DNA from: Bacteroidota bacterium
GTDB taxonomy: Bacteria; Bacteroidota; Bacteroidia; Cytophagales; Cyclobacteriaceae
DNA length: 7,949 nucleotides
NCBI GenBank assembly: GCA_024643595.1
Contig: JAHEMS010000136.1
Location: 1 to 7,949, forward strand
Reading direction: 5' to 3'
The notes beneath the pieces are model-generated. The model saw only the letters and a list, made by a program, of their open reading frames with translations, did no database searches and was not told where the DNA came from. The position numbers and the translations under genes are program-made. Of the stretch, positions 1-6,043 are shown one piece after another (position 1 is the first letter of the stretch; each line of letters opens with the position of its first letter).

Positions 1-1
1 T

Positions 2-1450
2 CTGAAAATACATTCTGGTAAAGCAATTATGGATATTGCTTTGTTTAAAGGAGATGTTCGTTTTTTGCATCAACGGATTATTATAACAGACACGGAGACG
101 GCTGGGTATCTTTCGCTTCCCTTAAAAATACAAAGCGGTGTTTATACGATAATGGTAATATTAAACGGATTTGAATTCGAGGCGGAATTTATCATATCAG
201 GAGATCAGCAATATGCAGTGGGAACTACCATGAAATTTAAATCTAGTCAGCTTTCTGCTCAAACCGATTTCCATGACGGTCCATACCAAACCAATAAAAA
301 AGCGACGGTCAATATTGACATCAGTAAGAGTGCAATGCCTCAAGCTAGAACCATTGCTGTGTCTATTCTCCGGGAAGGATTGTTCGATCAATCGAACGTT
401 ATCGCTTTCAAATCATCACCATTGAGTGATTCGGAAGTTGTGAAGGAAAATTTTCCGGTATTTTTTTCAGGCAAAGTTGTCGATTCAGAGGAAAGTAAAG
501 TACCGGACTCCATTAAGCTTACCTTCTATCTAAATCGAAATGATTTGGTGTATCCAGTCTATACCAATAAGAATGGTGAGTTTAGATTTCCCTTATTTAA
601 GAATTTTGGAAGCGATGAAATTTTCTACACGGTTAATAATCGTGGTCGCAAAGACGATCATTTAAAAATAGTACTTAAGGATTTTAAGAGATCGTCTGGA
701 ATTGCCTTTGATGAAAAAGTTACCGGAGCAGACGCGTATTGGGATTTTTCTAACAAAAGGAAAATTATTGCAGATTCGTACCAATATTTTCTAAATGAAA
801 ATACGCCATTCATAAAGAATAATCAAAGCGAAGATTTTTTGGCAGACCATGAAATCAACCTTGAAAAGTATGAGACATTTGCAACGATGTCGGAGCTCAT
901 CATCAATATACTGCCAGCGGTAAAACTCAAGAAAAATGCAAAGAGAGAAACGGTTAGGATTTTCCTAAAGGAGAATGCGCAGGTTGCTGCGGGAGATCCA
1001 ATTTATATTATTGACGGTGTCATGACGGATAGTACTGAGTATTTTTTGAGTTTGAATCCCAACGATATAAAGGAGGTAAAGATTTTGAGATCAGGCGAAA
1101 CCCTGCGAAGATTTGGTGACATGGGCAGGAATGGGATTATTATTATAAAATCAAGAATTGCCGATGGATTAACTATTCCACGGCCAGTACGGTCGCTATT
1201 TATTACCGGGATTAATCCCAATGCTTCATTTAATAATACGGTACTGGATGCCAATCGATCTAATCCTGATGTTCGGTCCTGTCTTTATTGGAATCCTGAT
1301 TTAACGCTGGATGAAAGTGGTCATGGTACTTTGTTGTTCTCCACAGGAGCGATAACAGGTCCGATAAAACTAATTATTCAAGGGGTGTTATCAGATGGGT
1401 CTCTATTTTACTATGAAGATATGGGAGTAATCCATTTTGCAACCCCATAA
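2..1450 (+). CDS. MG2-like / TonB-plug-like surface protein, C-terminal part (5' end outside window)
   Basis: The reading frame is open to the window edge, so the protein is N-terminally truncated here and the first ATG (29) is internal. What is seen, numbering from that ATG: residues 1-55 resemble the end of an alpha-2-macroglobulin MG2-type beta-sandwich (a strand, then a YLSLPL and SGVYTIMV pattern). Residues about 145-200 look like a further beta-rich domain. Residues about 282-376 resemble a TonB-dependent receptor plug: DPIYIIDGV (323-331), LNPNDIKEVKIL (342-353) and a final NGIIIIKSR. Residues 386-473 form a closing beta domain with LYWNPDL and a GHGTLLFST pattern. No outer-membrane barrel follows, so it is not a TonB receptor itself. 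In Bacteroidota such MG2-plus-plug proteins are secreted or periplasmic and mostly uncharacterised; the substrate is unknown. It converges on accD with a 47-bp gap. Confidence 0.75.
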   Translation: MKIHSGKAIMDIALFKGDVRFLHQRIIITDTETAGYLSLPLKIQSGVYTIMVILNGFEFEAEFIISGDQQYAVGTTMKFKSSQLSAQTDFHDGPYQTNKKATVNIDISKSAMPQARTIAVSILREGLFDQSNVIAFKSSPLSDSEVVKENFPVFFSGKVVDSEESKVPDSIKLTFYLNRNDLVYPVYTNKNGEFRFPLFKNFGSDEIFYTVNNRGRKDDHLKIVLKDFKRSSGIAFDEKVTGADAYWDFSNKRKIIADSYQYFLNENTPFIKNNQSEDFLADHEINLEKYETFATMSELIINILPAVKLKKNAKRETVRIFLKENAQVAAGDPIYIIDGVMTDSTEYFLSLNPNDIKEVKILRSGETLRRFGDMGRNGIIIIKSRIADGLTIPRPVRSLFITGINPNASFNNTVLDANRSNPDVRSCLYWNPDLTLDESGHGTLLFSTGAITGPIKLIIQGVLSDGSLFYYEDMGVIHFATP

Positions 1451-1497
1451 ACACTGTCGTTGGAGTTGAGTATTATTACTTCACAATAAATTTGACA

Positions 1498-2337
1498 TCA
1501 GGCGAGCATTCTCAATAATGTGCTCAGTCTGTTTTTTAAATTTCTTCGATCAACAATAAAATCCAGAAAACCGTGATCCATAACAAATTCTGAACTTTGA
1601 AAACCTTTTGGTAAATCTTTGCCAATGGTTTCTCTGATTACACGTGGCCCGGCAAATCCAATAAGCGCATTAGGTTCAGCAATATTAAAATCGCCCAACA
1701 TGGCGTAAGATGCGGTAACTCCACCAGTGGTGGGATCTGTTAACAAAGAGATGTATGGAATCTTAGCTTCGTCAAGGAGGGCTATCTTGGCGGATGTCTT
1801 GGCCATTTGCATTAGCGAAAGGCCAGCTTCCATCATCCGCGCTCCACCCGATCTTGATATCATCAGAATTGGTTTCCTGGTTTTGAGACTATGATCCATG
1901 GCGCGCGCAATCTTTTCGCCCACCACTGATCCCATCGACCCACCAATGAAAGTAAAATCCATGCAGGCTATGGTTATATCCAGCCCATTCATTTTACCAT
2001 AGGCAGTTCTCACGGCATCTTTTAAATTAGCCTTAACCTGCGATTCTTTTATTCTTTTTGGATAGGCTTTGGTATCAGTAAACTTGAGCGGATCGGCTGA
2101 CTCCATATTGGCATCCAGCTCAGTAAACTCATTGTTGTCGAAGAGTAATTCAAAATACTCCTGAGATCCAATTTTAACGTGGTATTCCTCCTCAGGCACC
2201 ACATATGCGTTATTTTTGAGTTCGCGGGTATGGATAATCTTCCCGGCAGGAGATTTAAACCATAATCCATCTGGAACCTCTCTTTTCGACTCTGTCGGAG
2301 TGAGGATTCCTTTATCTGTACGTTTGAACCAAGGCAT
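1498..2337 (-). CDS. accD: Acetyl-CoA carboxylase carboxyltransferase subunit beta, without zinc-ribbon cysteines
   Basis: AccD pairs with AccA to move the carboxyl group from carboxybiotin (on AccB) to acetyl-CoA, giving malonyl-CoA for fatty-acid synthesis in the cytosol. The 279-residue protein opens with the family signature MPWFKRTDKGILTPTE and ends in the crotonase-fold core: IGGSMGSVVGEKIARA (131-146), SRSGGARMMEAGLSLMQMAK (161-180), PTTGGVTASYAMLGD (202-216) and LIGFAGPRVIRET (225-237), which form the acyl-CoA pocket and oxyanion loops. The N-terminal zinc ribbon normally has two CxxC pairs; here the four positions read S29, G32, V47 and E50, and the only cysteine in the protein is C125. 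From memory, Flavobacterium AccD lacks them too, so this looks like a lineage trait and not damage. The ATG lies 45 bp after the aldolase stop, so co-transcription is likely. Only a degenerate -7-like TATATTTA lies in the gap. Confidence 0.96.
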   Translation of the reverse strand: MPWFKRTDKGILTPTESKREVPDGLWFKSPAGKIIHTRELKNNAYVVPEEEYHVKIGSQEYFELLFDNNEFTELDANMESADPLKFTDTKAYPKRIKESQVKANLKDAVRTAYGKMNGLDITIACMDFTFIGGSMGSVVGEKIARAMDHSLKTRKPILMISRSGGARMMEAGLSLMQMAKTSAKIALLDEAKIPYISLLTDPTTGGVTASYAMLGDFNIAEPNALIGFAGPRVIRETIGKDLPKGFQSSEFVMDHGFLDFIVDRRNLKNRLSTLLRMLA

Positions 2338-2382
2338 GTTTATTCAATTGGTCAATAACTTAAATATAAAGCTTCCTTTATG

Positions 2383-3456
2383 CTAAGCAATATCAATTTT
2401 ATTATCCAGATAAACGTCCTGAATGGCCTGCAGAATTTCAACACCTTCTTTCATTGGTCGTTGGAATGCCTTACGGCCTGAAATCAAACCCATGCCACCG
2501 GCACGTTTGTTAATTACTGCGGTGCGTACAGCATCAGCCATATCACTCGCTCCTTTTGAATCACCACCTGAATTGATAAGGCCAGCGCGCCCCATGTAGC
2601 AGTTGGCTACCTGGTACCGGCATAAATCAATTGGATGATCTGAAGTTAATTCGGTATAAATTCGCTCATCCAGTTTTCCATAGCTGCTGCCACCAGTATT
2701 CAAGGCCTTATATCCTCCATTGTTTTCAGCCAGCTTTTGCTTAATAATATCGGCTTGAATAGTAACGCCTAAATGGTTGGCCTGACCGGTTAAATCTGCG
2801 GAAACATGATAGTCAATTCCATCTTTCTTAAAGGCATTATTTCTGGTATAGCACCAAAGAATAGTGGCCATTCCCAATTCATGCGCTCTTTCAAATGCCT
2901 TGGCAACTTCCTGGATCTGACGGGTTGCATTATCTGAACCAAAGTAGATAGTTGCTCCTACAGCCACAGCACCCAAGTTCCAGGCGTCCTCTACAGAACC
3001 AAACATAATCTGATCAGCTTTATTGGGATAGGTAAGCAACTCGTTGTGATTGATTTTAACGATGAAGGGGATCTTGTGCGCATATTTACGTGACATCAAC
3101 GCCAAGCCTCCGAAAGTAGTGGCTACGGCATTACATTCTCCTTCCATGGCCAGTTTAACAATATTTTCTGGATCAAAATAAATTGGGTTTTTAGCAAATG
3201 AAGCGCCAGCACTGTGCTCAATACCTTGATCGATTGGAAGTATAGAAAGAAACCCGGTACCGCCTAAGCGACCTTGGTTGAAAATTGTCTGAAGGCTGCG
3301 GATGGTTTGAGTGCTCCGGTTAGATATTGTAAATACACGATCAACATAATCAGGCCCTGGTAGATGAAGCTGATCCTTTGATATGGTTTTGCTTTTGTGA
3401 TTCAGGAGGGATTCCGCGTCTTTACCTAATAATGCACTGATGTCAGTCTTTGCCAT
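2383..3456 (-). CDS. fbaB: Class I fructose-bisphosphate aldolase (DhnA/FbaB type)
   Basis: Cleaves fructose-1,6-bisphosphate to dihydroxyacetone phosphate and glyceraldehyde-3-phosphate (and the reverse) through a Schiff base, in glycolysis and gluconeogenesis. The 357 residues (from ATG 3456) form a TIM barrel of the archaeal/bacterial DhnA family. Visible landmarks: LPIDQGIEHS with Asp76, VKINHNELLTYP (133-144), WCY (Trp201, Tyr203), and QADIIKQKL in which Lys239 is the likely Schiff-base lysine by analogy with Thermoproteus aldolase. Phosphate-binding glycine stretches follow: NSGG (295-298) and NKRAGGMGLISGRKAFQRP (316-334). An upstream in-frame TTG at 3480 would add eight residues (MPLTLTKI), but it is the last three bases of the -7 promoter box and so probably lies at or before the transcription start; ATG 3456 is preferred. 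The protein resembles long class I aldolases of Flavobacterium and relatives. accD follows 45 bp downstream. Confidence 0.94.
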   Translation of the reverse strand: MAKTDISALLGKDAESLLNHKSKTISKDQLHLPGPDYVDRVFTISNRSTQTIRSLQTIFNQGRLGGTGFLSILPIDQGIEHSAGASFAKNPIYFDPENIVKLAMEGECNAVATTFGGLALMSRKYAHKIPFIVKINHNELLTYPNKADQIMFGSVEDAWNLGAVAVGATIYFGSDNATRQIQEVAKAFERAHELGMATILWCYTRNNAFKKDGIDYHVSADLTGQANHLGVTIQADIIKQKLAENNGGYKALNTGGSSYGKLDERIYTELTSDHPIDLCRYQVANCYMGRAGLINSGGDSKGASDMADAVRTAVINKRAGGMGLISGRKAFQRPMKEGVEILQAIQDVYLDNKIDIA

Positions 3457-3477
3457 AATTTTGGTTAATGTGAGGGG

Positions 3478-3509
3478 CAAATATAGGGTTATGAGGATTC
3501 ACCTGCAAA
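3478..3509 (-). promoter_or_regulatory. Bacteroidota-type promoter of the aldolase-accD unit
   Basis: Read on the minus strand: TTTG (3509-3506), a 20-nt spacer, then TATATTTG (3485-3478). This matches the Bacteroidota housekeeping sigma consensus TTTG-N19-21-TAnnTTTG exactly in both boxes and in spacing. Transcription would start near 3470, leaving a leader of about 15 nt before ATG 3456. It lies just downstream of the rplS terminator, which supports an independent unit. The promoter excludes the in-frame TTG at 3480 as start codon, because that TTG is part of the -7 box. Confidence 0.75.
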
Positions 3510-3534
3510 GTGATTTGGACCTTTGCCGTTAAAC

Positions 3535-3572
3535 AAAAAACCCACTCCAGAGGTCCTGAAATGGGCTTTTTT
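3535..3572 (-). terminator. Intrinsic terminator after rplS (possibly bidirectional)
   Basis: On the minus strand an A6 run and GCCCA are answered by TGGG and T6, with an inner CAG/CTG pair (3548-3550 with 3556-3558) around a 5-nt loop; the middle mismatch is CTC against AAA. The A6/T6 flanks extend the stem apart from one bulged base at 3566. It begins 16 nt after the rplS stop and ends the rpsP-rimM-trmD-rplS transcript ahead of the aldolase promoter. The A and T runs on both sides mean it could also work on the plus strand, though no plus-strand gene ends here. Confidence 0.8.
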
Positions 3573-3588
3573 GATTGTGTTTTGTGAT

Positions 3589-3963
3589 TTATTTGCTAGT
3601 CTTAGCAACTGCAATTCTTTCTTTTATCCTAGCTGACTTTCCTTGGCGACCTCTTAGGTAATAAAGTTTTGCTCTACGTACCTTACCAGCTTTAATAAAC
3701 TCAATTTTGTCGATACTTGGACTGAGCAATGGGAAGATTCTCTCCACACCAACTCCATTGGACACCTTTCTAACTGAAAAACTTTCACCATTAGTTCCAA
3801 ATCCCCTACGGTAAACAACAACACCCTGAAACTGCTGAATTCTTTCCTTATTTCCTTCGCTGATTTTCACATGGACATTAATAGTGTCACCTGGCTTAAA
3901 TGCAGGGATGCCTTCTCTTTTTGCCGCTAATTCTTGCTCAACAAACTTTATTAAATCAGCCAT
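3589..3963 (-). CDS. rplS: 50S ribosomal protein L19
   Basis: L19 sits at the 30S-50S interface of the ribosome. The 124-residue product starts MADLIKFVEQELA and carries the family core: FKPGDTINVHVKI, then ERIQQFQGVVVYRRGFG, then SFSVRKVSNGVGVERIFPLLSP and the basic C-terminal half with KVRRAKLYYLRGRQGKSARIKER given in short form: the RRAKLYYLR motif followed by a Lys/Arg-rich end. E. coli L19 has 115 residues, so the length is normal. An in-frame TTG at 3990 would add nine residues (MQSILKTSI), but that TTG overlaps a promoter -7 box (TATATTTG), so ATG 3963 is chosen. It is the last gene of the rpsP operon; a gap of 83 bp separates it from trmD, wide enough for an internal promoter, and a terminator follows its stop codon. 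Confidence 0.97.
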   Translation of the reverse strand: MADLIKFVEQELAAKREGIPAFKPGDTINVHVKISEGNKERIQQFQGVVVYRRGFGTNGESFSVRKVSNGVGVERIFPLLSPSIDKIEFIKAGKVRRAKLYYLRGRQGKSARIKERIAVAKTSK

Positions 3964-3987
3964 AATGCTCGTTTTTAAAATGGACTG

Positions 3988-4017
3988 CAAATATAGCCTA
4001 AGAAAACATAAATCATA
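3988..4017 (-). promoter_or_regulatory. Probable internal promoter for rplS
   Basis: On the minus strand a perfect -7 box TATATTTG (3995-3988) lies 24 bp upstream of the rplS ATG, inside the trmD-rplS gap. The best -33 match is TATG (4017-4014) at an 18-nt spacing, one base off TTTG and slightly short. The predicted leader is about 18 nt. A separate promoter would let L19 be made at ribosomal-protein levels although trmD and rimM, just upstream, are needed only in small amounts. The region downstream of the -7 box is nearly the same as that of the rpsP promoter, which strengthens the call. Confidence 0.6.
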
Positions 4018-4046
4018 AGTCTGAATTTAAGATTTTTTGTCTATCG

Positions 4047-4721
4047 CTAACCTGGCAAGTCTGGCCTTCTTTCTTTGGTCCTTTCCATTGCCTTTTCCAG
4101 CCTCCATTGCTCAATTTTGGCCTCATGCCCAGAAATCAGAACCTCTGGTACTTTCCAACCCTTATATTCAACGGGTCGTGTGTATACAGGTGGAGCGATA
4201 AGCCCATCCTGAAATGAGTCTGTGAGCGCCGAGGTTTCATCAGAGAGGACCCCTGGAATTAATCGAATTATTGCATCAGCGATAACAGCGGCGGCAAGTT
4301 CACCCCCTGATAGCACATAATTTCCAATACTTATTTCCTTTGTAATCAGGTGCTCACGGACGCGTTCGTCCACCCCTTTATAATGGCCGCAAAGAACGAT
4401 TAAATTTTTATATAGACTGAATTGGTTGGCCAGGGATTGGGTAAATAGTTCCCCATCAGGGCTCATGTAAATCACCTCATCATAATCCCTTTCATTCTTC
4501 AGTTTTGAGATGCATAAATCAATCGGCTCTATCATCATCACCATTCCTGCTCCTCCTCCATAAGCATAATCGTCTGTTGTGCGATGCTTATTTTGTGCAT
4601 ACTCTCTTAGGTCATGAATGACCACCGTGACAAGTCCTTTTTGCTGCGCCCTTTTTAGAATTGAATCGGAAAAAGGGCTATCAAGCAGACGTGGCAAGCA
4701 AGTAATGATATCAATTCGCAT
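4047..4721 (-). CDS. trmD: tRNA (guanine-N1)-methyltransferase TrmD
   Basis: Methylates N1 of G37 beside the anticodon of tRNAs with G at position 36, using S-adenosylmethionine; this prevents +1 frameshifting. The 224-residue protein (from ATG 4721) is a SPOUT methyltransferase with a trefoil knot. Visible: MRIDIITCLP at the N-terminus, YGGGAGMVM (54-62), the SAM-knot segments LCGHYKGVDERV (110-121) and EISIGNYVLSGGELAA (129-144), then the conserved Arg153 (AIIRLIPGVL) and Asp168 (SALTDSF), the latter matching the catalytic Asp169 of E. coli TrmD. YTRP and WRLEKAMERT mark the C-terminal helical domain, which is shorter than in E. coli (255 residues). A GTG at 4724 directly precedes the ATG and is an alternative start. 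It lies 15 bp after rimM, so the two are co-transcribed. Confidence 0.97.
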   Translation of the reverse strand: MRIDIITCLPRLLDSPFSDSILKRAQQKGLVTVVIHDLREYAQNKHRTTDDYAYGGGAGMVMMIEPIDLCISKLKNERDYDEVIYMSPDGELFTQSLANQFSLYKNLIVLCGHYKGVDERVREHLITKEISIGNYVLSGGELAAAVIADAIIRLIPGVLSDETSALTDSFQDGLIAPPVYTRPVEYKGWKVPEVLISGHEAKIEQWRLEKAMERTKERRPDLPG

Positions 4722-4739
4722 CACACTAAGTTAATTAAT

Positions 4740-5249
4740 CTAAATACTGAGAAAGCCTTCCGGGAGACTCACTTTAATATGTTTCTTCGATTTATTAACA
4801 CTTTTGATAAATGGGCCATTGATTGGAATCAATACATCCTTTCCATTGTAGTCGATTTCCAATAGGCGGCTAGGGCCTGACTCAATTACTTGTTTGACTA
4901 CTCCAAGGTTACCTTCTTTTTCTTCTTCTACAGAAAATCCGATTACTTCATCATTATAGAATTCGCCGCGTTTTAGGGGTGGTCTCACCGATTTGCTCAG
5001 GTATAGCAGGGAGCCTTTCAGGCTCGAAGCCTGATCAATCGAATCAATTTCTTCAAATTTGATAAAAGTCTTGTCTCCCCGGTCAGAAATTGACTCAATG
5101 AAGTAGGGGACAAGATCGCCTTTGATTTCGATAAATATGGATGCCAGCGATTCCGCTTCAATCGGCTGTGAAAAAACAGCGGTAACTTCGCCTTTTAACC
5201 CATGGGATTTTGAAATATACCCCACTGAATAGCATTCTTGTTTATTCAT
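4740..5249 (-). CDS. rimM: 16S rRNA processing / 30S maturation factor RimM
   Basis: RimM binds S19 and helps mature the head domain of the 30S subunit. The 169-residue protein has the two family domains: an N-terminal RimM beta-barrel at residues about 7-88, opening with SVGYISKSHGLKGEV, and a PRC-barrel at about 96-169, opening with EFYNDEVIGFSV and closing with VLIPINGPFIKSV and the LPEGFL ending. Length is normal. The start codon is the only reasonable one: ATG 5249 lies just 5 bp after the T-tract of an intrinsic terminator that follows rpsP, so rimM expression must rely on readthrough or on a weak promoter overlapping the T-tract. trmD follows after 15 bp. Confidence 0.95.
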   Translation of the reverse strand: MNKQECYSVGYISKSHGLKGEVTAVFSQPIEAESLASIFIEIKGDLVPYFIESISDRGDKTFIKFEEIDSIDQASSLKGSLLYLSKSVRPPLKRGEFYNDEVIGFSVEEEKEGNLGVVKQVIESGPSRLLEIDYNGKDVLIPINGPFIKSVNKSKKHIKVSLPEGFLSI

Positions 5250-5254
5250 GCTTC

Positions 5255-5293
5255 AAAAATAAAAAATGCCAACACGATTATGAGTTGGCATTT
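5255..5293 (-). terminator. Intrinsic terminator/attenuator between rpsP and rimM
   Basis: A perfect 10-bp stem, AAATGCCAAC (5264-5273 plus strand) against GTTGGCATTT (5284-5293), encloses a 10-nt loop. Read on the minus strand the stem is followed by TTT-A-TTTTT (5263-5255). This is a well-formed factor-independent terminator. It lies 20 nt after the rpsP stop and ends just before the rimM ATG. Because rimM and trmD lie downstream in the same orientation with no convincing promoter, I infer partial termination that keeps S16 high and RimM/TrmD low. Confidence 0.85.
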
Positions 5294-5313
5294 AGGTTCT
5301 AGGTTAAGTGATA

Positions 5314-5850
5314 TTATGCTTCTGCAGGAGCTTCGCCTTCTGGTTGGGCTTCAACCTCTGGTTGAGCTTCAACTTCAGGTACGGCTGCTGCAACTTCTGC
5401 CTTTTTACGAATGGCCTCAGCGCGAGCTTCTTTAACTTTTGTTTCAGCGTCTTTACGCGATTTGGCAGCGTCTTGCTTAGCTTTAGAGAGAGTATCTTTC
5501 TTTGACTGAATCTTAGATTCCTTTTCTTTTATCCAGTCTGCTAATTTGCCATCCGCTTGTTCCTGGGTAATGGCTCCTTTTACAACACCTATTTGCAAGT
5601 GTTTCTTAAGCATTACTCCGCGATAAGAAAGCATAGCCTTCACGGTATCCGTAGGTTGAGCGCCTTTCATCAACCACTCAAACGCCTTGGTTTCATCCAT
5701 AATTATGGATGCCGGGTTAGTTGCGGGGTTGTAGGTACCGATTTTCTCAATGAATTTACCATCACGTGGTGACCTGGCATCAGCTACTACTACATCGTAA
5801 AGTGCCAGTTTTTTGCGGCCTCTGCGGGCCAATCTGATTTTAACAGCCAT
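5314..5850 (-). CDS. rpsP: 30S ribosomal protein S16 with long charged C-terminal tail
   Basis: S16 is an early-assembling 30S protein. Residues 1-80 are the conserved core: MAVKIRLARRGRKKLALYDV, then ADARSPRDGKFIEKIGTYNP, then the MDETKAFEWLMKGAQPTDTV segment. At 178 residues the protein is about twice the size of E. coli S16 (82). Residues about 81-110 form a second segment (RGVMLKKHLQIGVVKGAITQEQAD), about 106-155 a Lys/Ala/Glu-rich stretch likely to be a long helix or coiled coil, and 156-178 an acidic Pro/Ala/Glu tail with a repeated EVEAQP hexapeptide. Long S16 tails of this kind are common in Bacteroidota; their role is not known to me. It is the first gene of the operon, with a promoter about 47-76 bp upstream and no Shine-Dalgarno sequence: the leader before the ATG is A-rich. 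Confidence 0.97.
   Translation of the reverse strand: MAVKIRLARRGRKKLALYDVVVADARSPRDGKFIEKIGTYNPATNPASIIMDETKAFEWLMKGAQPTDTVKAMLSYRGVMLKKHLQIGVVKGAITQEQADGKLADWIKEKESKIQSKKDTLSKAKQDAAKSRKDAETKVKEARAEAIRKKAEVAAAVPEVEAQPEVEAQPEGEAPAEA
5339..5374. repeat. Two 18-bp tandem repeats in the rpsP tail
   Basis: Positions 5339-5356 and 5357-5374 are adjacent 18-bp copies that differ at two positions (g/a and c/t). On the minus strand they encode the repeated hexapeptide register EVEAQP in the acidic C-terminal tail of S16. The unit length keeps the frame, so copy number could change without breaking the gene. Confidence 0.85.
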
Positions 5851-5896
5851 TTTCTAAGTTTTTAATGTTGGATCTCGTCCGTTTTTAAAAGGAGTG

Positions 5897-5926
5897 CAAA
5901 TGTAAGTCATTTTACCATTTTAACAA
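5897..5926 (-). promoter_or_regulatory. rpsP: Promoter of the rpsP-rimM-trmD-rplS operon
   Basis: On the minus strand: TTG (5926-5924), a 19-nt spacer, then TACATTTG (5904-5897). Both boxes and the spacing fit the Bacteroidota consensus TTTG-N19-21-TAnnTTTG, with ATTG in place of TTTG at the -33 box. The predicted start near 5890 gives a leader of about 40 nt before the rpsP ATG at 5850. The same intergenic region carries the divergent sucA promoter. Confidence 0.7.
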
Positions 5927-5991
5927 TGAAGGATCAGAATAAACAGTATGAACTTAGCAAAACAGTAATATTTGATTAAGCGATTATTAGG

Positions 5992-6023
5992 TTTTTATAT
6001 GATGATGTCCCTTTTTACATTTG
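5992..6023 (+). promoter_or_regulatory. sucA: Candidate sucA promoter
   Basis: A perfect -7 box TACATTTG (6016-6023) lies 20 bp upstream of the sucA ATG. The expected -33 position holds a T-run (5992-5996) instead of TTTG, so the upstream half is weak. The predicted leader is only about 13 nt. The placement supports ATG 6044 as the start and argues against the in-frame ATGs at 5999, 6002 and 6005. An imperfect box AATATTTG (5967-5974 area) lies further upstream and is less convincing. The remaining bases of the 193-bp rpsP-sucA gap show no gene or stable hairpin. Confidence 0.45.
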
Positions 6024-6043
6024 GTATCATTTCAAACAAAATC

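Noticed and set aside
1451..1497. Possible terminator between the convergent MG2-like gene and accD
   Set aside because: The only complementary pair is a 4-bp CAAC/GTTG with a long loop and no T-tract; I see no supportable terminator.
2371..2382. Small inverted repeat and TATATTTA box between the aldolase and accD
   Set aside because: The stem is about 5 bp (TAAAG/CTTTA) without a T-run, and the -7-like box has the key G replaced with no -33 box; too weak to call either a terminator or a promoter.
4001..4037. AAATC/GATTT inverted repeat between trmD and rplS
   Set aside because: A 5-bp A/T-rich stem with a long loop; not a credible terminator.
5238..5772. Three plus-strand open frames (5238-5435, 5308-5505, 5557-5772) opposite rpsP
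   Set aside because: They are antisense to the low-complexity S16 tail and core, with no recognisable protein features; shadows of rpsP.
5999..6007. Three consecutive in-frame ATG codons upstream of sucA
   Set aside because: They would give a MMMSLFTFGII extension unlike known SucA N-termini, and they lie upstream of the best -7 box; ATG 6044 gives the normal start.
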